Below, one piece after another: positions 48,601 through 56,294 of a DNA stretch of 64,000 nt. The notes beneath the pieces were generated by a model. That model was not told where the DNA came from. It saw only the letters and a program-made list of their open reading frames with translations, and made no database searches. How positions within the stretch are numbered: position 1 is the stretch's first letter; each line of letters begins with the position of its first letter. This stretch comes from Macrotis lagotis. Lineage: Eukaryota; Chordata; Mammalia; Peramelemorphia; Peramelidae. The position numbers and the translations under genes were made by a program. The stretch covers positions 617,878,974-617,942,973 of the forward strand of contig NC_133666.1 in assembly GCF_037893015.1 (NCBI RefSeq), read 5' to 3'.

Positions 48601-51600
48601 CTCAAGTTTTGTGAATTGCTCAAGGCTGCAATATAAATGAAAAGATTAAGTGCTTAAACTCTGTGTTGATAGTGAAAAATAAGCATTTTGTCTAAATAGT
48701 AAGTATATTCTACTACAGCCTCCAAATACCTTATCAATGAAATAAAGAGCTACTGCTCTTTGTCGTTTTTTCATTTCCTTTGATTTCCAATCAAAACGAT
48801 ACTGAAAACGGATTTTGTCTACTACTCCCTTTAGGCGTCGAGCAACTTCATATTTCTGCCAGTCCTTCTCCCCCTGGATAAAGAAAATGATAAAAATCTT
48901 CCATATTTTCTTTCAATCTTTACCTAGGGGAATTGTGATAGAAGGTGAAGAAAAGTCCAAATATATTAACTGTATATTTTTCAAATCAGATCAGTGATTT
49001 TATTAGTATAAAGAACACAAGTGAGGAAACTCCCTATACCAGCACAGAAGGACATTTGCTCTGCTTACTCCTGTACTTAAAAAGTGGTCTGCTAGAATCT
49101 GGAGGACCTGAGCTCAAATCTAGCCTCAGACACTTAGCTGTGTGAGGCAGGGAAAGTCACTTAATCCTGATTGCCTCAGAAAAAAGGGGGGGGGGGGAGA
49201 AGGGGAGGTGTGTCTGGGCAGTTTTCAAAGGAAGAAAAAGTCAAGCTGTCAAAAGTCATATGAAAAAATTCTTCACATAAGGAATAATTACAGAAAGAAA
49301 AACATAGCTCTTAAGTTCTACCTAATTCCTATTAGACTAACAAAGATGACAAAAAAGGAAGATGACAAAAGCTGGAGAAGCTGTGGGAAAACAGGTTCAT
49401 TAATGCACTACTAGTGGAGTTGTGAAATGACCTATCCATATAGAAAGGAATCTATAGCAAGAACAACAAAAGATGGGCAGAAGTTTCATGCAAGTGTGGG
49501 AATTAAGTCTTTTTGTTTCAGGCATTTCTAATCTATAGGTCATCTACAGTGTTTTTTCTTCACCTGATAGTTCCTACCATACAATTTTTCTATTTTGGGT
49601 AGACACTGGAGTGGAGAAAGGTATGCTTGCTATAAGGTAATAAACCATTCAAGTTAGGTAAGCAGTGGATTTAGAAACAAGGCATAAAAAAAGATAATTC
49701 AAAAGAGATGAACTAAACCCATAATGTTAACATGGGAGTAGTTTTGGAGGCAATACTAATTTGCTATGATCCTAACACCAAATTGGAGGATGATTTCTTG
49801 AAATAATTTTATACCACCCTACCAATAGGATCCTATAAACTATACAACCTAAGAACAGTAGGATAGCTCAAAGGGTGTCAGAAGGAAAATTTAAATACCA
49901 ACATGCGAGACCAACAGAATTTTCAGGATAAGAAAACACTGAAATTTAAAAGATAAGTTTTTTAATTCAGCTGCCCTCATCTAAATTTATGACCATCTCT
50001 TACTTTTACATTCCCCACTTTTGAAGTTTCACTATTATTTTCCATAACAATGTTAGAATCTCCATAAGTCAGATGATTCTCTAACAATTTCATCTATGTA
50101 TAAAAGTAATAATTCATGACCTATAGACCTAAAGTAATTTACTCATGTCATTATGTAAGTACCATATATTTGAACGATACCACTAATAATGCTGAGATCC
50201 TCTGATAGGGAGAGATCTTTGGATAGTATAACCAAATAATGTTGAACTCTGAGTCAAGAGATGGCAATTCAAAATCCAATTCAGGGGTAGCTAGGTGGCA
50301 CAGCAGATAGAGCACCAGCCCTGGAGTCAGGAATACCTGAGTTCAAATCCAACCTCAGACACTTAATAAATACTTAGCTGTGTGGCCTTGGGTAAGCCAC
50401 TTAACTCCACTTGCCTTGAAAAAACCTAAAGAAAAAAATCTAATTCACCCACTTACAAACTATGTGATTTCAGGCAGTAATGCCCCATTTTCTTCATTTA
50501 TAAAATGGGGAAGAAGATACATTACTACTTGTACTACTAACCCTACAGGGTTGTTGTGGGTAAAACTCTTTGAAGAAATAAAAATATTTTTGGGCGGCTA
50601 GGTGGTGCAGTGGATAGAGCACTAGCACTGGCCCTGAAGTCAGGAGTAACTGAGTTCAAATCTGGCCTCAGACACTGAATAATTACCTAGCTATGTGGCC
50701 TTGGGCAAGCCACTTAACCCCACTTGCCCTGCAAAAAAAATATTATATAAAGGTTATTTATTATTATCTTTTTGAAAAATGTATTATTTGTTGCTCTAAA
50801 ATACCTACTGACTTGCTCAGTCACACTGCATACATATGGCTGAGTTAAAAATTAAGCCCAGATTTCTCTGATTCCAAGATTAGCCCTCCAGTCATTATGC
50901 TTCATTGCCTAAAGATCTTATACTAACAAGAATATTTTAATAATGACAAAGTTGAAGTTATAACTCAGATTAGATGCTGATGACAAACAGCATCTAATCT
51001 GAGTTATAACTTCAATTTTTTTTTTGATGAGGAAGCAGGACAAGGGCATAATGAGGAATTTCCACTGATTGAAGGTCGAAGAACATTTACAAAGTAGTTG
51101 GTAATTTCAATCTACTGCCAAAATTGGCTTCCTAAACTTCAATAGGTATCACCATCATCATCATCAATTTACTGGATTCATAATTTTGCTGGTCCCAATC
51201 TTACTTGCTCCACCAAAGCACATCACCTTTGTAGGAATACAGTTGAGCTTGAGCCCCTGTGACTGAAAAATTCATCACCTGGCAGTCAATCTGGTGATAA
51301 GCCTCTTGGTCAGACTACCTCATAGAAAAAAAACAGTCTTCTAGCTATATTCCTTTCCTTTTTTTTTTTTTTAGGTTTTTTGCAAGGCAAATGGGGTTAA
51401 GTGGCTTGCCCAAGGCCACAAAGCTAGGTAATTATCAAGTGTCTGAGACCAGATTTGAACCCAGGTACTCCTGACTCCAGGGCTGGTGCTTTTTCCACTA
51501 CACCACCTAGCCGCCCCTCTAGCTGTATTTCAAAGAAAAATTGGGCATAAAATTTGCACAGTTTACTCCTACACAAAGTTTAACCTCCTTCTATCCAGAA

Positions 51601-51900
51601 CAGAATCATCCAGACAGGTTCCTGTTGGTCAAATGAACAGGTATAATTTCTTGTTTGCTCACCTGAGGCCATATCCTTGGATTTCTAAAGAGAATGGCTT
51701 ATAAAAAGGAAACTTACACATTTTCAAAATATCCTCAACATACTCATATACAGACCTTAAGCTTTGAGCTAGGGTTCAACATGATGTACTTAATGGAATT
51801 CTGGATGTTCTCAGTCCATGATGCCAGCCAAGTGACTGTGTTATCAAAGCGCACTTCTTTCCACTTGTGACCGGGAGGTGGCTCTGGTATTTTAGAGTCC
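30540..51900 (-). CDS. TOP1MT: DNA topoisomerase I, mitochondrial (last nine coding exons; gene continues past 64,000)
   Basis: Nine minus-strand exons join in perfect phase to 377 residues plus stop. They cover most of the core, the linker and the C-terminal domain of a type IB topoisomerase, which relaxes supercoiled DNA through a 3'-phosphotyrosyl intermediate. All catalytic residues are present in order (human TOP1 numbering): Arg488 in [12 protein letters not shown], Lys532 in [12 protein letters not shown], Arg590 in VFRTYNAS, His632 in CNHQRA and Tyr723 in KLNYLDPRI. Paralogue-specific residues favour the mitochondrial enzyme over nuclear TOP1: VEKPVFKN (not VEKRVFKN), ENKDP (not ENKQP), ISIAW (not ITVAW) and KKFRVPVEK (not KKWGVPIEK). 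TOP1MT acts in mitochondrial DNA transcription and replication. Human TOP1MT has about 600 residues, so some 220 N-terminal residues, including the mitochondrial targeting signal, lie beyond the window. The gene converges on the zinc-finger cluster. Individual exons are listed separately. Confidence 0.93.
31162..31311 (-). CDS. TOP1MT: TOP1MT exon with the active-site tyrosine
   Basis: The exon is 150 bases between an acceptor TTCCTAG and donor TG|GTATGAG. It codes the second half of the linker coiled coil ([29 protein letters not shown]) and then [15 protein letters not shown], in which Tyr is the nucleophile (Tyr723 of human TOP1). It starts with one base completing a Cys codon TG|T from the previous exon. 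Confidence 0.95.
32435..32582 (-). mobile_element. Marsupial SINE in TOP1MT intron
   Basis: This is a minus-strand SINE, older than most here. CTATAGGGTACCTTT flanks it at 32420-32434 and 32583-32597 without mismatch. Its poly(A) side has mutated to TTGGGGGGAG. Confidence 0.93.
32715..32871 (+). mobile_element. Marsupial SINE in TOP1MT intron
   Basis: Plus-strand SINE flanked by AAAAACTACATG at 32703-32714 and 32872-32883. It lies antisense to TOP1MT. Confidence 0.94.
33090..33184 (-). CDS. TOP1MT: TOP1MT linker exon
   Basis: The exon is 95 bases, acceptor TTTTGAAG and donor TG|GTAAGC. It reads [19 protein letters not shown], then [12 protein letters not shown], the first half of the coiled-coil linker. 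It is in phase with its neighbours on both sides. Confidence 0.94.
33185..34184 (-). other. TOP1MT intron with MIR relics
   Basis: A reverse MIR relic lies at about 33405-33560 (GATGAAGAAATTGAGTCAAG) and a plus-strand MIR-type relic at about 33655-33790 (CACCTGTAAAATGAGGAGGC). The remainder shows nothing I recognise. Confidence 0.5.
34185..34312 (-). CDS. TOP1MT: TOP1MT exon with catalytic histidine
   Basis: The exon is 128 bases, acceptor CATCTTCCAG and donor AAG|GTAAAG. It reads [20 protein letters not shown], then [20 protein letters not shown] and TK. His in CNHQR corresponds to His632 of human TOP1. [14 protein letters not shown] is closer to the mitochondrial paralogue than to TOP1 ([14 protein letters not shown]). 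Confidence 0.95.
34458..35785 (-). mobile_element. 5'-truncated LINE-1 (1.3 kb) in TOP1MT intron
   Basis: This L1 has its ORF2 C-terminus ([17 protein letters not shown] at 35661-35700, [15 protein letters not shown] at about 35340-35400, [10 protein letters not shown] and [11 protein letters not shown] near 34950-35040) followed by the 3' UTR blocks. GGGCCACAYACCTCAATC flanks it at 34440-34457 and 35786-35803 with one mismatch, fixing both ends. It is in the same orientation as TOP1MT. Stops and shifts make it dead. Confidence 0.94.
35804..37034 (-). other. TOP1MT intron: MAR1-like SINE and L2-like text
   Basis: A plus-strand MAR1-like SINE lies at about 35990-36180: GTGACTAGCTGTGTGAC, CCTCAGTTTCCTCATCTGTA, then the RTE-style tail GAATGACAAACCACTGCAGC and GATGGGGTCATGAAGGGTGG. 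Bases 36540-37030 resemble decayed L2 text in plus orientation. No exon is visible. Confidence 0.55.
37049..37213 (-). mobile_element. Marsupial SINE in TOP1MT intron
   Basis: Minus-strand SINE flanked by CTGAAACTGTTCTC (37035-37048) and CTGAAATTGTTCTC (37214-37227). Confidence 0.93.
37230..38600 (+). repeat. L2-like LINE relics, plus orientation
   Basis: From about 37990 the order CATCATAATTCCTGTCCTTG, GCTCTGGCTATTGATCATAC, TTGGAATACACTACC, AGGTTCTTTGGGGATAAGGA and CTTAGCACTTAGAAGGCCC is that of an L2 3' end. Bases 37230-37990 are older text of the same general kind but too decayed to assign firmly. Confidence 0.55.
38597..39480. repeat. Two copies of an old unnamed repeat, plus a purine-rich tract
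   Basis: GTTTGTCCTTCATTCTCAAA (38597) and CATTTGTCCTTTGTTCTCCA (39353) open two diverged copies of one family, also seen near 20530. A purine-only tract of A and G (AAAGGAAAGAAAGG type) runs at 39239-39297. The first copy is interrupted by the SINE at 38721. Confidence 0.5.
38721..38840 (+). mobile_element. Marsupial SINE with internal deletion
   Basis: Plus-strand SINE lacking the GAGCACTGG part and the AATCCGGCCTCAGACA part. CATCTGGGT flanks it on both sides (38712-38720 and 38841-38849). Confidence 0.88.
39490..41150 (-). repeat. Decayed LINE-1 ORF2 fragments
   Basis: On the minus strand near 40500-40545, [12 protein letters not shown] is readable, matching the ISIDAEKAFDKI motif of L1 reverse transcriptase. 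The AT-rich surroundings run in the same sense. A SINE is inserted at 40017-40195 and a reverse MIR relic lies at about 40290-40450, so the relic is in pieces. Confidence 0.6.
40017..40195 (+). mobile_element. Marsupial SINE with duplicated head
   Basis: The element opens GGGGCAGCTAGGTGGCGTAG TA and then begins again as GGGGTGGCTAGGTGGCATAG before continuing normally to an A-rich tail. AATAACAGGGACA flanks the whole unit (40004-40016 and ending at 40209), so both heads entered together. Confidence 0.9.
41150..41430 (+). repeat. CR1-like LINE 3' end
   Basis: GGAAAGTAGCCAGGATGACT, AAGATGGCCTCTAAAGCTCC and CAGATCCTGTGATC follow the order of a CR1 3' UTR. A short (CTA)n run sits inside at about 41317-41335. 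Confidence 0.55.
41860..42535 (+). repeat. L2-like LINE 3' end, plus orientation
   Basis: CTGGTTGGGCTTCCTGCCTG, CAGTTGCCAAACTCATCTTC, AAAAACTTCAGGTTCCACAT, CATTGTCTGTAGC, CTTCAAGTCTCACC and CAGTGCCTGGCACAAACTAG are in the order of an L2 ORF2 end and 3' UTR. It is one of the better preserved copies. Bases 42536-42968 show nothing I recognise. Confidence 0.75.
42969..43083 (-). CDS. TOP1MT: TOP1MT exon with catalytic Arg590 equivalent
   Basis: The exon is 115 bases, acceptor TATGTTTTCAG and donor ATG|GTAATG. It reads [20 protein letters not shown], then [18 protein letters not shown]. Arg in FRTYNAS corresponds to Arg590. The final G pairs with CT of the next exon to make an Ala codon. Confidence 0.95.
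43084..43674 (-). other. TOP1MT intron, nothing recognised
   Basis: The intron is about 590 bases of AT-rich sequence with no repeat that I can name and no alternative exon. Confidence 0.6.
43675..43743 (-). CDS. TOP1MT: TOP1MT short core exon
   Basis: The exon is 69 bases, acceptor TTCATTACAG and donor AAT|GTGAGC. It reads [20 protein letters not shown], then RLN. Both ends are phase 0. Confidence 0.94.
44880..46440 (-). repeat. L2/CR1-clade LINE relic with reverse-transcriptase motif
   Basis: On the minus strand, 45420 to 45361 reads [18 protein letters not shown], the L-D-Y-C-N-S-L-L signature of the L2/CR1 reverse transcriptases. Neighbouring words (CAGCCAGAGAAAATGCCTGG, ATGATCAGACCTATGCTTTA, GGAGCTGATGAGACGACCAA, GGAAGGATCACATGAGG) follow the same element through about 1.5 kb. 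Stops and shifts throughout make it inactive. Confidence 0.8.
46450..46603 (+). mobile_element. Older marsupial SINE
   Basis: The element runs from GGGGCAACTAGGTGATGCAG through GAGTTCAAATCC, lacks the GCCTCAGA part, and ends CATTGCCTTGAACCCC. It is diverged relative to the other copies. Confidence 0.8.
46860..47285 (+). repeat. LINE-1 pieces: inter-ORF block joined to a 3' end
   Basis: Bases 46975-47095 (GACTTTCAAATACAAGACTC, GCTATTCAATAAGGTTAAAC) match the inter-ORF block of the L1 at 58860-59060. Bases 47190-47275 (TTGAAACTCAAAATC, TTGTCTTTACATGTAATTGG, AAAATAAAATACTATTAAA) are an L1 3' terminus. ORF2 is missing between them, so this is an internally deleted or recombined copy. Confidence 0.65.
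47300..47810 (+). repeat. CR1 LINE 3' end with terminal ATTCTATGA repeat
   Basis: GGGCATCACATTTTAGAAAG, GAGGTCCCATCCAACTTTTG and two adjacent copies of ATTCTATGA at 47787-47804 are the hallmarks of a CR1 3' end, which terminates in this short repeat rather than in poly(A). Confidence 0.85.
47924..48109 (-). CDS. TOP1MT: TOP1MT exon with catalytic Arg488 and Lys532 equivalents
   Basis: The exon is 186 bases, acceptor TTGGTTAG and donor CCT|GTGAGT. It reads [40 protein letters not shown] and [20 protein letters not shown], then KP. Arg in LALRAGNEK and Lys in FLGKDS are two of the five catalytic residues. The final Pro, where TOP1 has Arg, is typical of the mitochondrial paralogue. Confidence 0.96.
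48110..48729 (-). other. TOP1MT intron, nothing recognised
   Basis: The intron is 620 bases. A MIR-like word (TCACAATTTCCTCATCTATAA at 48455) and CTTTGACTTTCACAACTACTG suggest decayed MIR text in part. It holds no other feature. Confidence 0.5.
48730..48873 (-). CDS. TOP1MT: TOP1MT core exon
   Basis: The exon is 144 bases, acceptor TTTATCCAG and donor AAG|GTATTT. It reads [40 protein letters not shown], then VALYFIDK. Both ends are phase 0. The [12 protein letters not shown] block runs into LALRAG of the next exon as in all family members. Confidence 0.96.
49090..49185 (+). repeat. Old SINE fragment
   Basis: GGAGGACCTGAGCTCAAATC, GCCTCAGACACTTAGCTGTG and CACTTAATCCTGATTGCCTC follow an older relative of the common SINE, with its head missing. 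Confidence 0.65.
49238..49480 (+). repeat. LINE-1 ORF2 C-terminal fragment
   Basis: The frame at 49142-49411 contains [20 protein letters not shown] and [20 protein letters not shown] then [12 protein letters not shown], matching the L1 terminal domain (CSKSLLIR.., RYHLTPIRLAKI.., CW..CG..GTLLHC). The flanking 3' part is gone. Confidence 0.7.
50284..50435 (+). mobile_element. Marsupial SINE in TOP1MT intron
   Basis: Plus-strand SINE flanked by AAATCCAATTCA (50272-50283) and AAATCTAATTCA (50436-50447). Confidence 0.93.
50591..50739 (+). mobile_element. Marsupial SINE in TOP1MT intron
   Basis: Plus-strand SINE from GGGCGGCTAGGTGGTGCAG through GAGTTCAAATC to CCTGCAAAAAAAA. A short AGCACT duplication is present in its head (GAGCACTAGCACTGGCC). 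AATATT words stand at both sides. Confidence 0.9.
50952..51015. other. Perfect 28-bp inverted repeat (hairpin) with 8-base loop
   Basis: The arm at 50952-50979 (TTGAAGTTATAACTC..GATGCTG) is exactly the reverse complement of 50988-51015, separated by ATGACAAA. The loop sequence is also present just before the left arm (50943-50950). A run of ten T follows directly after the right arm. No mismatch exists in 28 pairs. Confidence 0.97.
51351..51517 (-). mobile_element. Marsupial SINE in TOP1MT intron
   Basis: Minus-strand SINE flanked by TCTAGCTATAT (51340-51350) and TCTAGCTGTAT (51518-51528). Confidence 0.93.
51756..51900 (-). CDS. TOP1MT: TOP1MT core exon, most upstream one in the window
   Basis: The exon is 145 bases, acceptor CTTTCAG and donor AAG|GTCTGT. 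With one leading base it reads [40 protein letters not shown], then LNPSSKLK. It matches the [21 protein letters not shown] region of human TOP1. The preceding coding exon (..RRIMPEDIIINCSK region) should come next but is not between 51,901 and 64,000. Confidence 0.96.
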
Positions 51901-52048
51901 CTGAAAGGATAAAGTCTCAGCAATAAGGTTAATTATTTTTTAGAGCCTTTTTTCTTGAAGTCGTGAGAAAATGATTCCTCAAATCTCAAAGAATATTATC
52001 TGTTCTGAAGTACTACTTGTCTGTACCATATATTAAAGAATTTAATTG

Positions 52049-52215
52049 GGGGCGGCAAGGTGGCGCAATGGAGCCTAGAGTCCAGTCCAGCCTGGACCTG
52101 GAGTCAGGAGTACCTGGGTTCAAATCCGACCTCAGACACTTAATAATTACCTAGCTGTGTGGCCTTGGGCAAGCCACTTAACCCCACTGCCTTGCAAAAA
52201 AAACAAACAAAAAAA
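52049..52215 (+). mobile_element. Marsupial SINE with altered head
   Basis: It opens GGGCGGCAAGGTGGCGCAATGG, then CCTAGAGTCCAGTCCAGCCT replaces the usual GATAGAGCACTGGC before the common GGAGTCAGGAGTACC continues. AATTAAT-like words flank it. Confidence 0.88.
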
Positions 52216-52301
52216 TTAATCATATCCTATTTAGGATCATTCTCTAATGGTTTCACATGTGCTGCTGATTTTGCCTCTTTTATCTTAAAAGTTTGTAAGC
52301 T

Positions 52302-52443
52302 TGGGGTGGCTAGATAGATAGAGCACTGGCCCTGGAGTCAGGAGTACCTGAGTTCAAATCTGGCCTCAGACACTTAATAATGACCTAGCTGTGTGGCCTT
52401 GGGCAAGCCATTTAACCCCATTTGCCTTGCAAAACCTAAAAAA
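52302..52443 (+). mobile_element. Marsupial SINE
   Basis: Plus-strand SINE flanked by AAAAGTTTGTAAGCT at 52287-52301 and 52444-52458 without mismatch. Its head lost part of GGTGGCGCAGTG. Confidence 0.94.
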
Positions 52444-52920
52444 AAAAGTTTGTAAGCTCCTTAAGAGTAGTGTTGTGATTTTTTTTATGGCTCTTGAAAT
52501 GTCTATTAATGGTAACTATACAAAACATACTTAAATTGCCTTGCTGTTCTTTTACAAAAAGAGTTTTTACATTGGAAAACATTTGATCCTTTTGGAAAAA
52601 AAGGATCCATTTGATCCTTTGGAAAAAATATTTGATCCATATTGTGTTGTACTAAAACCACATGAAAGTAAATTCCACTAACTTAAAACTTATTGTAGTT
52701 AAATTCTGTCTAAAGTTTCCTTTTGCAATAACAAATTTTTAAAAGGGGTTGGAGCTAAAAAGATAGTATGAAGACTGTAAAAGGAATATTTATAAATAGT
52801 CAATATACTGTTGAAAAACTTTAATCAAAGAGCTAGATCAGCAACAGAGAATTTGTTTTCTTAATAAAGAATTATGGTAAAGCATTTAAAGCAATAAATC
52901 AATAAAGAAAAATAACTTAG

Positions 52921-54354
52921 TGCCCAGCGGCCACGGCGCCTTTAAAGCCTTGCACCGGAGCGGCCGGAGCAGAGCAGGCAGCCCGAGCCCGAGCCCAGCA
53001 GCAGTGGCTCCCAGTGTCCAGGGACGCAGGCCCGAGACCCCACAGCCCCAGACCCCGCAGTCCCGAAGAGACTGCGCAGCTCCGAAGAGACTCCACAGCC
53101 CCGGACCCTGCAGCCCCGATGCCAGCCCACTTGCTCCAGGAGGAGATTCCCTCCTACACCATGACCACCACAACCACCATCACGGCCCCTTCCAGGGCCC
53201 TGCAGAACAGAGCCCCCAGAGGAGCTTCAAAAACCCTTATCCAGAAGGACGAAGAGGGAGTCAACTATGAGATGCAGGATGATATGTTTGATCCCACATA
53301 CCGAGAGAAGGAAGGCCCCAAACCCAAATTCGTATATGTCTGGAGGAACATCATCCTGATGGGCCTGCTTCACTTGGGAGCTCTGTATGGGCTGGTCCTG
53401 TTGCCTTCCTCTCACATCTACACCCTGATGTGGGTATTTGGGTACTATCTGATCAGTGCCCTAAGCATCATTGCTGTAGCTCATCGTCTCTGGAGTCACA
53501 GAACCTACAAAGCACGCCTACCCCTCAGAATCTTTCTGACAATAGCTAACACCATGGCATTCCAGAATGACATTTTTGAGTGGGCCCAGGACCACTGAGT
53601 ACATCATAAGTTCTCTGAGATGGATACTGATCCCCATAATGCCTCACGGGGATTTTTCTTCTCCCACGTGGGTTGGCTGCTAGTGTGCAAACACCCAGAT
53701 GTAACTGAGAAGGGCCGTTTGCTTGACTTGTCTGATCTCAAAGCTGAGAAGCTGCTGATGTTCCAGAGGAGATACTACAAGCCTGGCATCCTCCTCATGT
53801 GCTTCATTTTCCCCACATTCATCCCCTGGTACTTCTGGGGCGAGGATTTTGCTCACAGCCTGTTTGTTTCCACCTTCCTGAGGTATGCCATCGTACTCAA
53901 TGCCACCTGGCTAGTGAATAGCGCTGCTCCGGCCCTATGATAAAAGCATCAACCCCCGAGAGAATATCCTGGTGGCACTTGGAGCTGCAGGTGAAGGTTT
54001 CCACAACTACCATCACATCTTCCCGTTCGATTACTCTGCCAGTGAGTATTGCTGGCACATCAACTTCACCACGTTCTTCATTGACTGCATGTGTTTCCTG
54101 GGCTTGGCCTATGACCGAAAGAAATTCTCCAAGGCTGCCATCCTTGCCAGATGTGCCAGAACTGGTGAAGGGAGAGCCAAGAGCAGCTGAGGCCTTCCTC
54201 CCCACCTTCCCGCTCCCCCCACCAAGCCAGCTGGGCAGAAGTCTAATGTTCTCTTAAGTACTGAATAATGCTACCAGATGCTAGATGATTTTTTTTAACC
54301 CATTCCAATACAGTATTCCTTTACAATGCAAAAAAAAAAAACAAAACAAACACA
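52921..54354 (+). pseudogene. SCD: Processed pseudogene of stearoyl-CoA desaturase
   Basis: This is an intronless copy of the mRNA of the endoplasmic-reticulum delta-9 desaturase, with its 5' UTR (from 52921), the coding region from ATG 53119 to TGA 54188-54190, a short 3' part and an A-rich tail. AAAGAAAAATAACTTAG flanks it at 52904-52920 and 54355-54371 without mismatch. Readable family blocks include FDPTYREKEGPKPKFVYVWR and the three histidine boxes HRLWSH, (H-stop-V)HHKF and FHNYHH. Two lesions kill it. First, a TGA at 53596-53598 replaces the Arg codon in DH-R-VHH. Second, about 14 bases are lost near 53930 (after NSAA), removing the HLYGY part and shifting the frame; the C-terminus follows in the new frame to ARCARTGEGRAKSS. 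It lies antisense in a TOP1MT intron. The functional parent is elsewhere. Confidence 0.95.
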
Positions 54355-54643
54355 AAAGAAAAATAACTTAGGCTAACCTTCCCAACAATATACTAAAAAT
54401 AGTGAGATTTCCTAGGACAGATGAGACAATATGATGGAGGATGACTTCACAGAATTCTTTTTTTAAAACTCTAAGTAATGGTAACAAATAGAAATTTTTG
54501 TCTGATATGTCAGGTTTAGATAGTATACTTAGATACTATTATATAAAATGTGATTCTTATGATAAAAATCATGAGAGCTTTGAATATATTACTTGAAAGA
54601 GGACTTTGCACAGGGGAGATGCTTAAACATTAAAATATCATGT

Positions 54644-54798
54644 ATCGGGGTGGCTAGGTGGTACAGTGGATAGAGCACCGGCCCTGGAGTCAGGAGTACC
54701 TGAGTTCAAATCCAGCCAACACTTAATAATTACCTAACTATGTGGCCTTGGGCAAGCCACTTAACCCCATTGCCTTGCAAAAAAAAAAAACAACCTAA
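54644..54798 (+). mobile_element. Marsupial SINE
   Basis: Plus-strand SINE flanked by AAAATATCATGT (54632-54643 and 54799-54810). It lacks the CTCAGA part after AAATCCAGCC. Confidence 0.93.
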
Positions 54799-54810
54799 AA
54801 AATATCATGT

Positions 54811-56290
54811 TATCAAAATGTTCAAACATTAATCAAGCATTAGTAAAGAAATTATCTACTAGGGTCATGTAACCAAGAAGAGAAAGAACTGGGTAATTTC
54901 TCTGAACCTCATGATCTCCCTAGCTTCTCCAAAACAGAAATCATGCACCAGAAATAAAATTTCAGTTGTCTCCATGATTTACGATAGAGATGTCAAACAC
55001 AAACTATGGGCTGGCATGTAGCCCATAATAGTCCTGCATGAGATCCAGATTAAAATTTAATTGGGAACTATTTTACAAAACACAATACAATACAGATAAC
55101 AATATATTTTAAAATTAAGTCATTATGAAGATTATAGTGATACTTATGTAAAGATTATGACACTACTAGTCTCTACCAAAAATCCATAGAAGGTAAAATT
55201 GCCCAAGACCTAATGCCTTCCTGGCTTTCACTCAACACCCAAGAGCCCACAGCTCACCACACTGCAGGCAGCAAAATCTAACCCAACCCACAGATGGGGT
55301 TCTCAATCTCCCAACCACCTCCCTCCCCACTCTTTCCATTAAGAGATCCAAACTCTAAATCACAGAAACCTGAGGCAGTGATATCCAGTGCAATGGCAGC
55401 ATATCTTGTTACAAAAGAATGCTAAAAGAAAGTAGTGGGATATAGGAAATGGGGCAAGACACATGTCTAGACTAGTAAGGGAAGTCAAGTCCACATCCTG
55501 ACCTTGTTTCCCCCTAGTGCGCAGAAACTCAAACTCCAAATGGCATAAATCTGCCCAGGCTACAAAAGCAACAATGTGATAGCAGTCTGAACCACAGGAC
55601 CATGGAATTAAAGAGCAGAGGAAATAGGGCAGGACATTGTGTTTGGGGAGCAGGAGGTTACTTTATGCAGCCAGTTCTGGTCAGCTCATTCTTCCTAAAA
55701 GTCACTTGGAGCAGAAATCTAGGCTAGTGCATCATGAATTGCCCAGCATGTTGGAAGCTGAACTGCCTTAGCCCCTTAGGGAAACCACTTTAAGGACAGG
55801 ACCTAGAAAATGGGCAATAGGGGAAAGGAAGGAGGAAAAGACTGAAATTACCAAAGATCTCATAAGAAAAAAAAAGACTCTCAAAGATGTTTACCATAAA
55901 CTGATAAATCAACTAGGACATTATCAGTAGAAAAAAAATATGACCCCTAGGTATCAGATCTAGTACACAAATCATACACTGTAAAACTAAAAAATGATTT
56001 TAATACCAGATTGTTAAGGATTTTAGAGTATGAAACCACAACACATTGTTCCTGGGTGTTATAAAAGCAAATGAAAATTGTGACACCAGAATTTACAGCC
56101 TCCAACAGGAGAAATAATTAGCAGAACTGAAAAAACATGAAGCCATGTTGACAAGTCTCAATGAGGAAACAAAAGAGAAATCAATAATAGGGAATGAAAA
56201 TATATGGAAGAAGAGATACTCCAAGAGATACTGCAAGAAGAGAAGCAAAAAAAAAAACACCCAATAATTACTAAAAAACATGCTCAAACT
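54811..56290. other. Unrecognised intronic sequence
   Basis: This is AT-rich sequence with short frames only. A minus frame of 75 codons at 56093-56320 is rich in F and L and results from A-rich plus-strand text. I see nothing I can name. Confidence 0.45.
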
Positions 56291-56294
56291 GGAA

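Larger units (their letters stand above)
48874..51755 (-). other. TOP1MT intron, 2.9 kb, with SINEs, L1 piece and a perfect hairpin
   Basis: The intron contains the elements listed separately at 49090, 49238, 50284, 50591, 50952 and 51351. A G12-13 run lies at about 49186-49198. No alternative exon is visible. Confidence 0.7.

Noticed and set aside
30540-51900. Identification as nuclear TOP1 instead of TOP1MT
   Set aside because: VEKPVFKN, ENKDP, ISIAW and KKFRVPVEK are mitochondrial-paralogue residues as I recall them. The N-terminal part that would settle it is outside the window, so a small doubt remains.
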